NCBI RefSeq assembly: GCF_023169945.1
Contig: NZ_AP025591.1
Span: 5,700,481 to 5,764,480, forward strand
DNA: 64,000 nucleotides
Direction of reading: 5' to 3'
Source of the DNA: Anaeromyxobacter oryzae
GTDB lineage: Bacteria > Myxococcota > Myxococcia > Myxococcales > Anaeromyxobacteraceae
The position numbers and the translations under genes are program-made. The notes below the pieces were generated by a model. The model was not told where the DNA came from. It searched no databases and worked only from the letters and a program-made list of their open reading frames with translations. How positions within the stretch are numbered: the first letter of the stretch is position 1; each line of letters opens with the position of its first letter. Positions 16,021 through 23,842 of the stretch are shown here, piece by piece.

Positions 16021-16713
16021 TCACGGCGACCGGCGCACGGCGCGCGGGATCGGCGCGACGGGATGCGGCCGGTACACCGTTCCGCGCACCACATCCCACA
16101 GCGGCACCGTCACGTTGAAGTTCCAGCGCTGCATCAGGTGAGGCGCGTGGTGGAGCTGGTGATGGCGCCGGAGCTTCCGGACGAGCCGGAGCCGCCCGAT
16201 CACGCTGTGCTCCGGCAGGTGGTAGGCCAGGTGCAGCCACTCGTAGCCGAGCACGTATCCAACGACGCTCGCGACCCACAGCGCGCCGAGGTTCGGCTGG
16301 CCGAGGCGGACGAGCGCGATCGTGATCGGTGAGGTGAGCGCCAGGATGGCGAGCACGCCGTACGCGGGCAGAAGGATCAGCTTGAGCTCGCGCGCCGAGC
16401 GGATCGCCATGTCGTCCGCGACGTAGACGGCGTGGTGCTGCGGCGTGTGCCGGACGTAGAGCACCTCGATGAAGCGCGTCCGGCGGTGCAGCAGGCCCCG
16501 GTGCGCGTGCCACTCGACGGCGTTCCCGAAGACGAGGAACAGCGGTACGAGCGCCAGCTGCCACGCCCGGAGGTCGCCGATGCGCGAGAGCGCGAACACC
16601 GCGATGGCGAGGCCGACGATCGCAGGGAACGCGAGGTGCAGCCACGGCGTGTACCACCGCGGGATCCGCGACAGCAGCTCGTCGCGCAACTCTGCGCGCG
16701 ACGCCTCGGTCAT
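16021..16713 (-). CDS. Fatty-acid hydroxylase / sterol desaturase family membrane protein
   Basis: The 230-aa integral membrane protein has His clusters of the di-iron hydroxylase superfamily: EWHAHRGLLH, HTPQHH, HLAYHLPEH and HHQLHH. These ligate two irons on the cytoplasmic face. At least four hydrophobic helices are visible. Family members hydroxylate or desaturate fatty acids, sterols or carotenoids; the substrate is unknown. The gene starts just left of the tRNA-Glu insertion hotspot's chromosomal flank and has normal high GC3. Confidence 0.88.
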   Translation of the reverse strand: MTEASRAELRDELLSRIPRWYTPWLHLAFPAIVGLAIAVFALSRIGDLRAWQLALVPLFLVFGNAVEWHAHRGLLHRRTRFIEVLYVRHTPQHHAVYVADDMAIRSARELKLILLPAYGVLAILALTSPITIALVRLGQPNLGALWVASVVGYVLGYEWLHLAYHLPEHSVIGRLRLVRKLRRHHQLHHAPHLMQRWNFNVTVPLWDVVRGTVYRPHPVAPIPRAVRRSP

Positions 16714-16845
16714 GACGCCGCCTCCTCGATCTACAGATGACTACTGCGAGGAGGCGAAGCTAGGGAGCCGCCGGGCAGCCCGCAACGGGGGCGGCGCTGC
16801 CCTCGGGGGGCGGCCCCACACACGTACCATGGACGGGCGTACTCG

Positions 16846-17781
16846 CTAGGCCGCGGTCCCTTCCTCGAAGAGCCACGTGGAGAGGTAGCGCTCGCCCGTA
16901 TCGGGCAGCACCACGACGACGAGCTTCCCGGCGTTCTCCGGACGGCGGGCGACCTCGCGCGCCGCCCACGCGGCACCCCCGCACGAGATGCCGGAAAGGA
17001 TGCCCTCCTCGCGGGTGAGCCTCCGGGCGAGGTCGCCGGCGTCCGCGTTGCCGACACGGACGACCTCGTCGAGCAGGGAGGCATCGAGGACCTTCGGGAC
17101 GAAGCCCGGCCCCCAGCCCTGGATCTTGTGCGCGCCTGGCTTGCCGCCGGAGATGACCGGCGAGTCCGCGGGCTCGGCGGCGACGATGCGGATCGAGGGC
17201 TTGCGCGCCTTCAGCACCTGGGCGCAGCCGGTGATGGTCCCGCCCGTGCCGGTGCCGCCGACGACGATGTCCACCTTGCCGTCGGTGTCCCGCCAGATCT
17301 CCTCGGCGGTCGTGCGGCGGTGGACCTCCGGGTTCGCCGGATTCTCGAACTGCTGGAGGACCAGGTACCGCGGGTCCTCGGCGGCGAGCGCCTCCGCCTT
17401 CGCGATGGCGCCCTTCATGCCCTCGGCGCCCGGCGTGAGGACGAGCTTCGCGCCGAATGCGGCGAGGAGCTTGCGGCGCTCGACGCTCATGGTCTCGGGC
17501 ATCGTGAGGACGAGCCGGTACCCCTTCGCGGCGGCGGCGAACGCGAGGCCGATACCGGTGTTGCCGGAGGTCGGCTCGAGCAGGATCGTGTCCGGCTTGA
17601 TCCTCCCGTCGCGCTCCGCGGCCTCGATCATCGCGACGCCGATGCGGTCCTTCACGCTCGAGGCCGGGTTGAAGCTCTCGAGCTTCGCGACGACGGTCGC
17701 CCGCGCGCCCTCCATGATCCGGTTGAGCCGCACGAGCGGCGTGTTCCCGATGAGCTTCGTGATGTCGTCCGCGATCCGCAT
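16846..17781 (-). CDS. cysK: Cysteine synthase A (O-acetylserine sulfhydrylase)
   Basis: The 311-aa PLP enzyme makes cysteine from O-acetylserine and sulfide. SFNPASSVKDRIG places the PLP Lys at residue 44. EPTSGNTGIGLA is the substrate loop, VGGTGTGGTITG is the phosphate-binding loop and GISCGGA is near the C-terminus. The length and motif order match CysK well. It stands alone as a minus-strand gene; no sulfate-assimilation genes are adjacent. Confidence 0.95.
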   Translation of the reverse strand: MRIADDITKLIGNTPLVRLNRIMEGARATVVAKLESFNPASSVKDRIGVAMIEAAERDGRIKPDTILLEPTSGNTGIGLAFAAAAKGYRLVLTMPETMSVERRKLLAAFGAKLVLTPGAEGMKGAIAKAEALAAEDPRYLVLQQFENPANPEVHRRTTAEEIWRDTDGKVDIVVGGTGTGGTITGCAQVLKARKPSIRIVAAEPADSPVISGGKPGAHKIQGWGPGFVPKVLDASLLDEVVRVGNADAGDLARRLTREEGILSGISCGGAAWAAREVARRPENAGKLVVVVLPDTGERYLSTWLFEEGTAA

Positions 17782-17910
17782 GCGCGCTCCCGGGGGCGCC
17801 GCGGGCGCCCCTGTCCGTTATAGCGGATGCCGTTGTACGAGCGGACGGCCGTCCTGTCAAGCGGACGCTGCGCCGCCGGGACCGCGCGGCGGCCTCCCGG
17901 GACGGCGGCG

Positions 17911-20900
17911 TCACGCGATGCGGGCGAGCGGCGCGGCCGTGTCGGGCGCCGCGCCGGGCCACACGAGCCGGCGCGCGGCGGGGCGGCGGCGAAGGTAAAC
18001 GATCCCGCTCGCGACGACGGCGACCGCGACGGCCGCTGCGGCGAGGGCGACCGGCCAGCGGTGCCCCTCGAGCGGCTCGGCCGCGACGGCGACCGCGAGC
18101 GCCGCCGCCCACGCGCCCTTGTGCCAGGCCGCCGCGACCGCGAGGCCGCGGAGCCGGGCCGGGTCGAGCGCGGCGAGCCGCTCCCAGAGGACCTGCTCCT
18201 GCCGCCAGTAGGTGTAGATCACCGGGATGATCTCGAGCGTGAGGAACGCGCTCGTGAAGAGACCGCCCACCATCGGCGCCGCGATTCGCTTCATCACGTC
18301 GGCGCCGGAGCCGGTCGCCCAGAGGAGCGGGACGAGCCCCGCGAGCATCGTCGCGACCGTCATCAGCTTCGGCCGGACCCGCATCACCGTGCCCTCCATG
18401 TGGGCCCAGATGATGTCGTCGAGGCCGCGGATCTTCCCGGCGCGCTTCCGCCGCTCGTACGCGTTGTCGATGTAGACGATCATCACCACGCCGGTCTGAG
18501 CCGCGAGGCCGACGAGCGCGATGAGGCCGACCCAGACCGCGGTCGAGAGGTGATAGTCGAGGAGCCACAGCAGCCACACGCTGCCGACCAGCGCGAACGG
18601 GATCGAGAGCAGGACGATCAGCACCTCCGTGAAGTTCCGGAAGTGCACCCACAGCAGGAACACGATGAGCAGGATCGTGAGCGGCAGCACGATGCGCATG
18701 CGGCTCTCCATCTGCTCGAGCAGCTCGTACTGGCCGGTCCACTCGAGGACGTAGCCCTCCGGCATCCGGATCGTGCCAGCCGCCTGCGCCGCCTTCACCT
18801 TCGCCTTCGCCTCCTCGACGTAGCCGCCGACGTCGCGCCGGGCGCCGTCGATGTCGACGTAGACGTACCCGGCGAGCAGCCCGTTCTCGTCGCGGATCAT
18901 GGGCGGCCCGCCCGCGATGCGGATGTCGGCGAGCTGCCCGAGCGGCACGAAGGTCGCGTTGCGCGTGCCCGGCGCGGCGAGGTCGGCGGGTCCCGTGAGC
19001 GCCTCCTGGCTCGGGCCGTCGACCCAGCCGAGCGCGGGCCCGTCGCTCGCGGCGCGCGGCGCGGGCCGGCGCGCGGGCGTCGCGTCGCCGCCGCCCATGC
19101 CGCCGCCCATCGACTGCGCGAGCCGCACCTCCGGGAGCGCGCGGACGTCGAGCCCCATCCCGCCCGCTCCCCCGCGGCCGCCGAGCGGCACGAGGAGGCG
19201 CCGCAGCCGCTCGAGGTCGCTCCGGAGGTCCTGCGGGTACCGGACGTTCACGGTGAAGCGGTTCCGGCCCTCCACGGTCACGCTGATCGGCGTCCCGCCG
19301 ATCGCCGCCTCGATGACGCGGTTCACGTCGCCCACGGTGAGGCCGTAGCGCCCGAGCGCCTCGCGGCGCGGGACGATGTCCAGGTACAGGCCGCCGGTGT
19401 TCCGCTCGTAGAAGACGCTCCGCGTGCCCGGGATCGGCTGGATCACCTTCTCGAGCGCGACGCCGACCTTCTCGATCTCGGCGAGCGACGTCCCGAGGAC
19501 CTTGATCCCGAGCGGAGTCCGGACGCCGGTGGAGAGCATGTCGACGCGCGCCTTGATCGGCATGGTGTACGCGTTCGTCCAGCCCGGGAACTGCATCGCG
19601 CGGTTCATCTCGTCGACGAGCTCGTCCCAGGAGATGCGCCGCCGGTCGGGCCAGACGAGCCGCAGCGCGGGCCGGAGGAAGCCGGGCGCCCACGACGACC
19701 ACCACCGCGCGGCGGGCACCGTCCGCCACTGCTCCACCGGCTTCAGGCGGACGGTGGTCTCGACCATCGTGAGCGGGGCCGGATCGGTGGCCGTCTCGGC
19801 GCGTCCGGTCTTCCCGAACACGCTCGCGACCTCGGGGAAGGACCGGAACACGCGGTCCTGCGCCTGGAGCTGTCGCTTCGCCTCCTCGATGGAGATGCCG
19901 GGGAGGGTGGTCGGCATGTAGAGGACGTCGCCCTCGTTGAGGGGCGGCATGAACTCCTCGCCGAGCCGCAGCGCGAGGGGGACCGCGGAGAGGATCGCGA
20001 GCAGGCCGATGGCGATCGTGGACTTCGGGCGCCGCAGCGCGACGAACACGAACGGTCGGTACCAGCGGATGATGAAGCGCGAGACCGGGTGCTCCGACTC
20101 GGGCCTGATCCGGCCGCGGATGAGGAGGTCGCGGAGCGCGGGCGCGAAGGTGATGGAGAGGAGCGCCGCCGACAGCATCACGAAGGTCTTCGTCCACGCG
20201 AGCGGCCGGAAGAGCCGCCCGGCCTGCCCGGTCAGCGTGAAGACGGGGAGGAAGGCGACGGCGATGACGAGGAGCGAGAAGAAGATCGCCGGCGTCACCT
20301 CCCGCGCCGCCTCGGCGAGGAGCGCGCGGCGGTCCGCGCCGGGCGGCGCGTGCTCGAGCTTCTTGTGCGACGCCTCGATCATCACGATCTCGGCGTCCAC
20401 GGTGGCGCCGATCGCGATGGCGATGCCGCCGAGGCTCATGATCGTCGCCGGGATGTCGAGCAGCGACATCGGGATGAAGCTCACGGCGACGGCGACCGGC
20501 AGGGAGAGCACCGGCAGCAGCGCGGAGCGTCCGTGGAGGAGGAAGAGGAGGATGACCAGCGCGACGACGACCGCCTCCTCGACGAGCGCCCGGCGCAGGG
20601 TCCCGATGGCGCGGCCGATGAGCTCCGAGCGATCGTAGGCGATCTCGACGCGCACGCCGTCCGGGAGCCCGGGCCTGAGCTCCTCGAGCTTCGCCTTGAC
20701 CCGCTTCACGACGTCGAGCGCGTTCTCGCCGTAGCGCATCACCACGATGCCGCCCACCGCCTCGCCCTCGCCGTTCCACTCGAGGAGGCCGCGGCGGATG
20801 TCCGGGCCGAAGCGGACCTGGGCCACGTCACGCACCAGCACCGGCACACCGCCCGGTCCGGCCGCCTTCACGGCCACCTGCTCGACGTCGGGGAGGTCCT

Positions 20901-21612
20901 GCACGTACCCGCGCCCGCGGACGTAGTACTCGCGCCCGCTCATCTCGAGCACGCGCCCGCCCACGTCGCCGTTCGAGTCGCGGATCGCCGCCATCACCTC
21001 CTGCAGCGAGACGCCGTAGGCGCGCAGCTTGTTGGGGTCGACCGTCACCTGGTACTGCTTCTGGTACCCGCCGACGCTCGCCACCTCTGCGACGCCGGGG
21101 ACGCTGCCGAGCGCGTAGCGGAGCGTGAAGTCCTGGAACGTCCGCAGCTCGTCGAGCCCGTGCCGGCCGGAGTCGTCGACCAGGGTGTACTGGAAGGTCC
21201 AGCCGACGCCGGTGGCGTCCGGGCCCAGCGAGGGCGAGACGCCCTGCGGCAGGCGCGGCGCCAGCGACGAGAGGTACTCGAGGACGCGGCTCCGCGCCCA
21301 GTACACGTCGGTGCCCTCGTCGAAGATCACGTAGACGAAGGACATCCCGAACATCGAGTAGCCGCGCACGTCGGCGACCTTCGGCGCGGACACGAGCGCG
21401 GAGACGATCGGGTAGGTGACCTGGTCCTCGACGAGCGTGGGGCTCCGCCCCATCCACTCCGTGTAGACGATGACCTGGGGGTCCGAGAGGTCCGGGATCG
21501 CGTCGAGCTTCGCGTTCCGGATCGACCAGATCGACGCGGTGGCCGCGGCGGCGACGCCGAGCAGCACGACCAGCCGGTTCCGCGCGCAGAACTCGATGAT
21601 CCGGGCGACCAT
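17911..21612 (-). CDS. cusA: Heavy-metal RND efflux pump, CusA/CzcA family
   Basis: The 1233-aa inner-membrane proton antiporter exports metal ions from the periplasm or cytoplasm. It has the N-terminal helix then NAKLDAIPDLSDPQVIVYTE, typical of the heavy-metal subfamily, and the TM4 signature GATVDAEIVMIEASHKKLE. Two porter domains and a second LVGLAAQTGVVMIVY half are also present. The protein is some 180 residues longer than E. coli CusA. The excess is a Gly/Pro-rich insert in the second half and a C-terminal extension with two extra hydrophobic segments. It lies 7 bp after cusB in one operon. Specificity (Cu/Ag versus Co/Zn/Cd) is inferred only from subfamily and the partner's metal-binding domains. 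Confidence 0.9.
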   Translation of the reverse strand: MVARIIEFCARNRLVVLLGVAAAATASIWSIRNAKLDAIPDLSDPQVIVYTEWMGRSPTLVEDQVTYPIVSALVSAPKVADVRGYSMFGMSFVYVIFDEGTDVYWARSRVLEYLSSLAPRLPQGVSPSLGPDATGVGWTFQYTLVDDSGRHGLDELRTFQDFTLRYALGSVPGVAEVASVGGYQKQYQVTVDPNKLRAYGVSLQEVMAAIRDSNGDVGGRVLEMSGREYYVRGRGYVQDLPDVEQVAVKAAGPGGVPVLVRDVAQVRFGPDIRRGLLEWNGEGEAVGGIVVMRYGENALDVVKRVKAKLEELRPGLPDGVRVEIAYDRSELIGRAIGTLRRALVEEAVVVALVILLFLLHGRSALLPVLSLPVAVAVSFIPMSLLDIPATIMSLGGIAIAIGATVDAEIVMIEASHKKLEHAPPGADRRALLAEAAREVTPAIFFSLLVIAVAFLPVFTLTGQAGRLFRPLAWTKTFVMLSAALLSITFAPALRDLLIRGRIRPESEHPVSRFIIRWYRPFVFVALRRPKSTIAIGLLAILSAVPLALRLGEEFMPPLNEGDVLYMPTTLPGISIEEAKRQLQAQDRVFRSFPEVASVFGKTGRAETATDPAPLTMVETTVRLKPVEQWRTVPAARWWSSWAPGFLRPALRLVWPDRRRISWDELVDEMNRAMQFPGWTNAYTMPIKARVDMLSTGVRTPLGIKVLGTSLAEIEKVGVALEKVIQPIPGTRSVFYERNTGGLYLDIVPRREALGRYGLTVGDVNRVIEAAIGGTPISVTVEGRNRFTVNVRYPQDLRSDLERLRRLLVPLGGRGGAGGMGLDVRALPEVRLAQSMGGGMGGGDATPARRPAPRAASDGPALGWVDGPSQEALTGPADLAAPGTRNATFVPLGQLADIRIAGGPPMIRDENGLLAGYVYVDIDGARRDVGGYVEEAKAKVKAAQAAGTIRMPEGYVLEWTGQYELLEQMESRMRIVLPLTILLIVFLLWVHFRNFTEVLIVLLSIPFALVGSVWLLWLLDYHLSTAVWVGLIALVGLAAQTGVVMIVYIDNAYERRKRAGKIRGLDDIIWAHMEGTVMRVRPKLMTVATMLAGLVPLLWATGSGADVMKRIAAPMVGGLFTSAFLTLEIIPVIYTYWRQEQVLWERLAALDPARLRGLAVAAAWHKGAWAAALAVAVAAEPLEGHRWPVALAAAAVAVAVVASGIVYLRRRPAARRLVWPGAAPDTAAPLARIA

Positions 21613-21619
21613 GGCGCTC

Positions 21620-23164
21620 CTAGTTCCGCGGGCCGGTCGCGGCGGGCGCGGCGCTCTCGCCGCCGCCCTCGAGCGCGGCCCGGAGCCGGCTCTCGGAGTC
21701 GAGGAGGAAGTTCGCCGTCGTCACCACGCGCTCGCCCTCGGCGAGCCCCTCGAGGATCGCGACCTTCCCCTCCGCCGCGGCGCCGGGCCGCACCTTGCGA
21801 GGCGCGAAGCGCCCCTGGCCGCGGTCCACGAAGACGTACTGGACGTCCCCCGTGTCCACGACCGCGTCGCGGGGCACCACCACCGCCTCGCCACCGCCCG
21901 TCTCGAGGACGACGTCGCCGTACATGCCCGGGCGGAGCTTCAGCTGGGGGTTCCGGATCTCGACGCGCGCCTGGAGCGTCCGGCTGCCGGTGCTCACCGC
22001 CGGATAGATGAACGTGACGCGCCCCTCGAACCTCTCGCCGGGCCACGCGGCGAGCGCGAGCGTCGCCCTCTGCCCCACCTTCACGCGGCCGAGCTCCGAC
22101 TCGTACACGTCGGCGAGCACCCACACCGTGGACAGGTCCGTGATCTGGAAGAGCTCCGTGCCGGGCTGCACGTACACTCCGCGGAGGACGCTCCTCCGCG
22201 CGACGTGGCCGCGGACCGGCGCGCGCACGTTGATCGCGCGGAGGACCTGCCCGGACTGCGCGATGAGCTCGATGTCCTCCGCCGAGACGCCGAGCAGCTC
22301 GAGGCGCTGTCGCGCGTCGCGCTCGAGGTCGGTCACCGGCTGCGACGTCGCCGACTGCGCCGGCGCGGCCGCGCCGCCCGGCGGCGGGGGCGGGGCGCGG
22401 CGCTCGGACCACTTGATGGCGTTCAGGAAGACCTGCTGCGCGTTCAGCATCTCCGGGCTGTAGACGGTCGCGAGGACCGTCCCCTTCTGCACGAGGACGC
22501 CGGTCTCGCTCACGCCGAGCGACTCGACCCAGCCCGAGAACCGGGTGTTGACGCTCACGAGCCCGTTCTCGGTCGGGGTGACGAAGCCCACGGTGCGCAG
22601 CGACGACGCGAGCGGCTCGCGCCGCGCGGCCGCGGTCTTCATGCCGATGAGCTGGATCCGGTCCACCGTCAGCTCGACCTCGGCGAGCCCGGGGACCCCC
22701 TCGCCGGCGGCGGTCGCGGGCTCCTTCGGGACGAGCTTCATGCCGCAGTCCGGGCAGCGCGCCTTCGCGTCGGCGGTGACGAAGGCCGGGTGCATGGGGC
22801 AGGTGTAGAGCGGGCCGGCCGCCGCCGGGTGGCCGGCGTCGGGCGTCGCGGCCGGCGCGGGCGCCGCGGTCCTCGCGGCGGCGCCGCCGACCGGGACGAG
22901 ATCCATGCCGCAGATCGGGCACTCGCCCCGGTGGGTCGTCACGATGGACGGGTGCATCGGGCAGTGGAACCGCTCCTCGGCGGCCGAGAGCAGGCCGCCC
23001 GAGGACGCGTGGTGGAGCCACGCTCCGGCGGCGGCGACGGCCATGAGCCCGACGAGCGACCACCGCACGAGCGCCATCGCCCGCGTCCCCGGCGGCGCGT
23101 GCTCCTCGCCCTCCGGCAGCGGCGCCTCCGCGGGGATCGACGGGGTTCGGCTCTCGGCTGCCAT
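21620..23164 (-). CDS. cusB: RND periplasmic adaptor with two heavy-metal-binding domains
   Basis: The 514-aa membrane-fusion protein is anchored by one helix (residues about 31-50). Two tandem HMBD-type modules follow, FHCPMHP...CPICGMDLVP (66-91) and YTCPMHP...CPDCGMKLVP (120-146), each with Cys/Met/His ligands. Next come the lipoyl/hairpin region and beta-barrel of adaptors (GFVTPTENGLVSVNTRFSGW, VRAPVRGHVARR, VYVQPGTELFQITDLSTVWV). The ATG with a GGAACGGAG-like site starts the operon. A doubled metal-binding domain suggests it delivers metal to the pump. No outer-membrane factor gene is found on either side. Confidence 0.9.
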   Translation of the reverse strand: MAAESRTPSIPAEAPLPEGEEHAPPGTRAMALVRWSLVGLMAVAAAGAWLHHASSGGLLSAAEERFHCPMHPSIVTTHRGECPICGMDLVPVGGAAARTAAPAPAATPDAGHPAAAGPLYTCPMHPAFVTADAKARCPDCGMKLVPKEPATAAGEGVPGLAEVELTVDRIQLIGMKTAAARREPLASSLRTVGFVTPTENGLVSVNTRFSGWVESLGVSETGVLVQKGTVLATVYSPEMLNAQQVFLNAIKWSERRAPPPPPGGAAAPAQSATSQPVTDLERDARQRLELLGVSAEDIELIAQSGQVLRAINVRAPVRGHVARRSVLRGVYVQPGTELFQITDLSTVWVLADVYESELGRVKVGQRATLALAAWPGERFEGRVTFIYPAVSTGSRTLQARVEIRNPQLKLRPGMYGDVVLETGGGEAVVVPRDAVVDTGDVQYVFVDRGQGRFAPRKVRPGAAAEGKVAILEGLAEGERVVTTANFLLDSESRLRAALEGGGESAAPAATGPRN

Positions 23165-23842
23165 GGCGCGGCTCCGTTCCTTCCTCGCGCGGCGTGCGCT
23201 CGATCCTGGGGACCCGCCCCGAATTGGTGACGATCGACGAGACCCGCGAGTCCCTCGATCCTGGGGCTCGACTACTCCACACCGGGCGCGCCGCCGATCG
23301 TCCCGGCGAGCACGGCGGCTGCGAGGCGCATGGGATCTCCGATCGAGGCAGGGCCCTAGAGGGCGGTGAGCGCTCCAGCTTAGCCGCGGTCCCAGTCCCG
23401 GCCACAGCGCACGCCCTGCCGCACCCCCGAAGGTCATCGCGGGAGCGCGGACGGCGGCGGGTGGCGGCAGGGTCGAGTCGAGCTGCACAGCGGGTCCCGG
23501 AGGCGGGTCGTTGGCGCCGCAAGGAGCGTCGCCGGCCCACCGCGCCGCGGGCCCCGGCCTCCAGCCAGGCCGGGTCCCGCGGGGATCGAGCGAGCGAGGG
23601 CGGTCCCCGGCGCGGCGCCGGGCAGGGCGGAGCCGTGCCCGAGGCGGTGGAATGAAGACGCAGGGTGAACGACACCGAGCGTGCGCCTCCGGCCAGCATG
23701 AACGCCGGGGCGAGTGCTGCTTGCTTCACCGACGGTCGGAGGAGCGACGCGGGGTCGTCCGCGAGCGGGGCTTGCCGAACGGGTGAGGCGGAAGCACCGT
23801 GCCGCCGCTCTCCACGCAGTCGGGAACCGGGATTCTGTGGAC
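23165..23842. other. Intergenic region between the metal efflux and electron-transfer operons
   Basis: This 678-bp divergent region has no convincing gene: all frames are Arg/Pro/Ala-rich without recognisable domains. It should hold the promoters of both operons. A short direct repeat, TCGATCCTGGGG, occurs twice (23199 and 23255) close to the cusB side and could be a regulator site. I see no tRNA, riboswitch or clear terminator. Confidence 0.5.

Noticed and set aside
16760..20779. A 1339-codon minus-strand open frame overlapping cysK and cusA
   Set aside because: Its translation is Arg/Ala/Pro-rich with no domains and it crosses two convincing genes in another frame; it results from third-position GC bias.
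17827..22011. A 1394-codon plus-strand frame antisense to cusA and cusB
   Set aside because: Its Asp/Glu/Arg/His-rich composition is typical of the antisense of GC-rich genes, and it has no recognisable domain.
23199..23266. Attachment-site repeat (TCGATCCTGGGG twice)
   Set aside because: The repeat is only 12 bp, its copies are 56 bp apart and there is no recombinase nearby; it is more likely a regulator site or chance.
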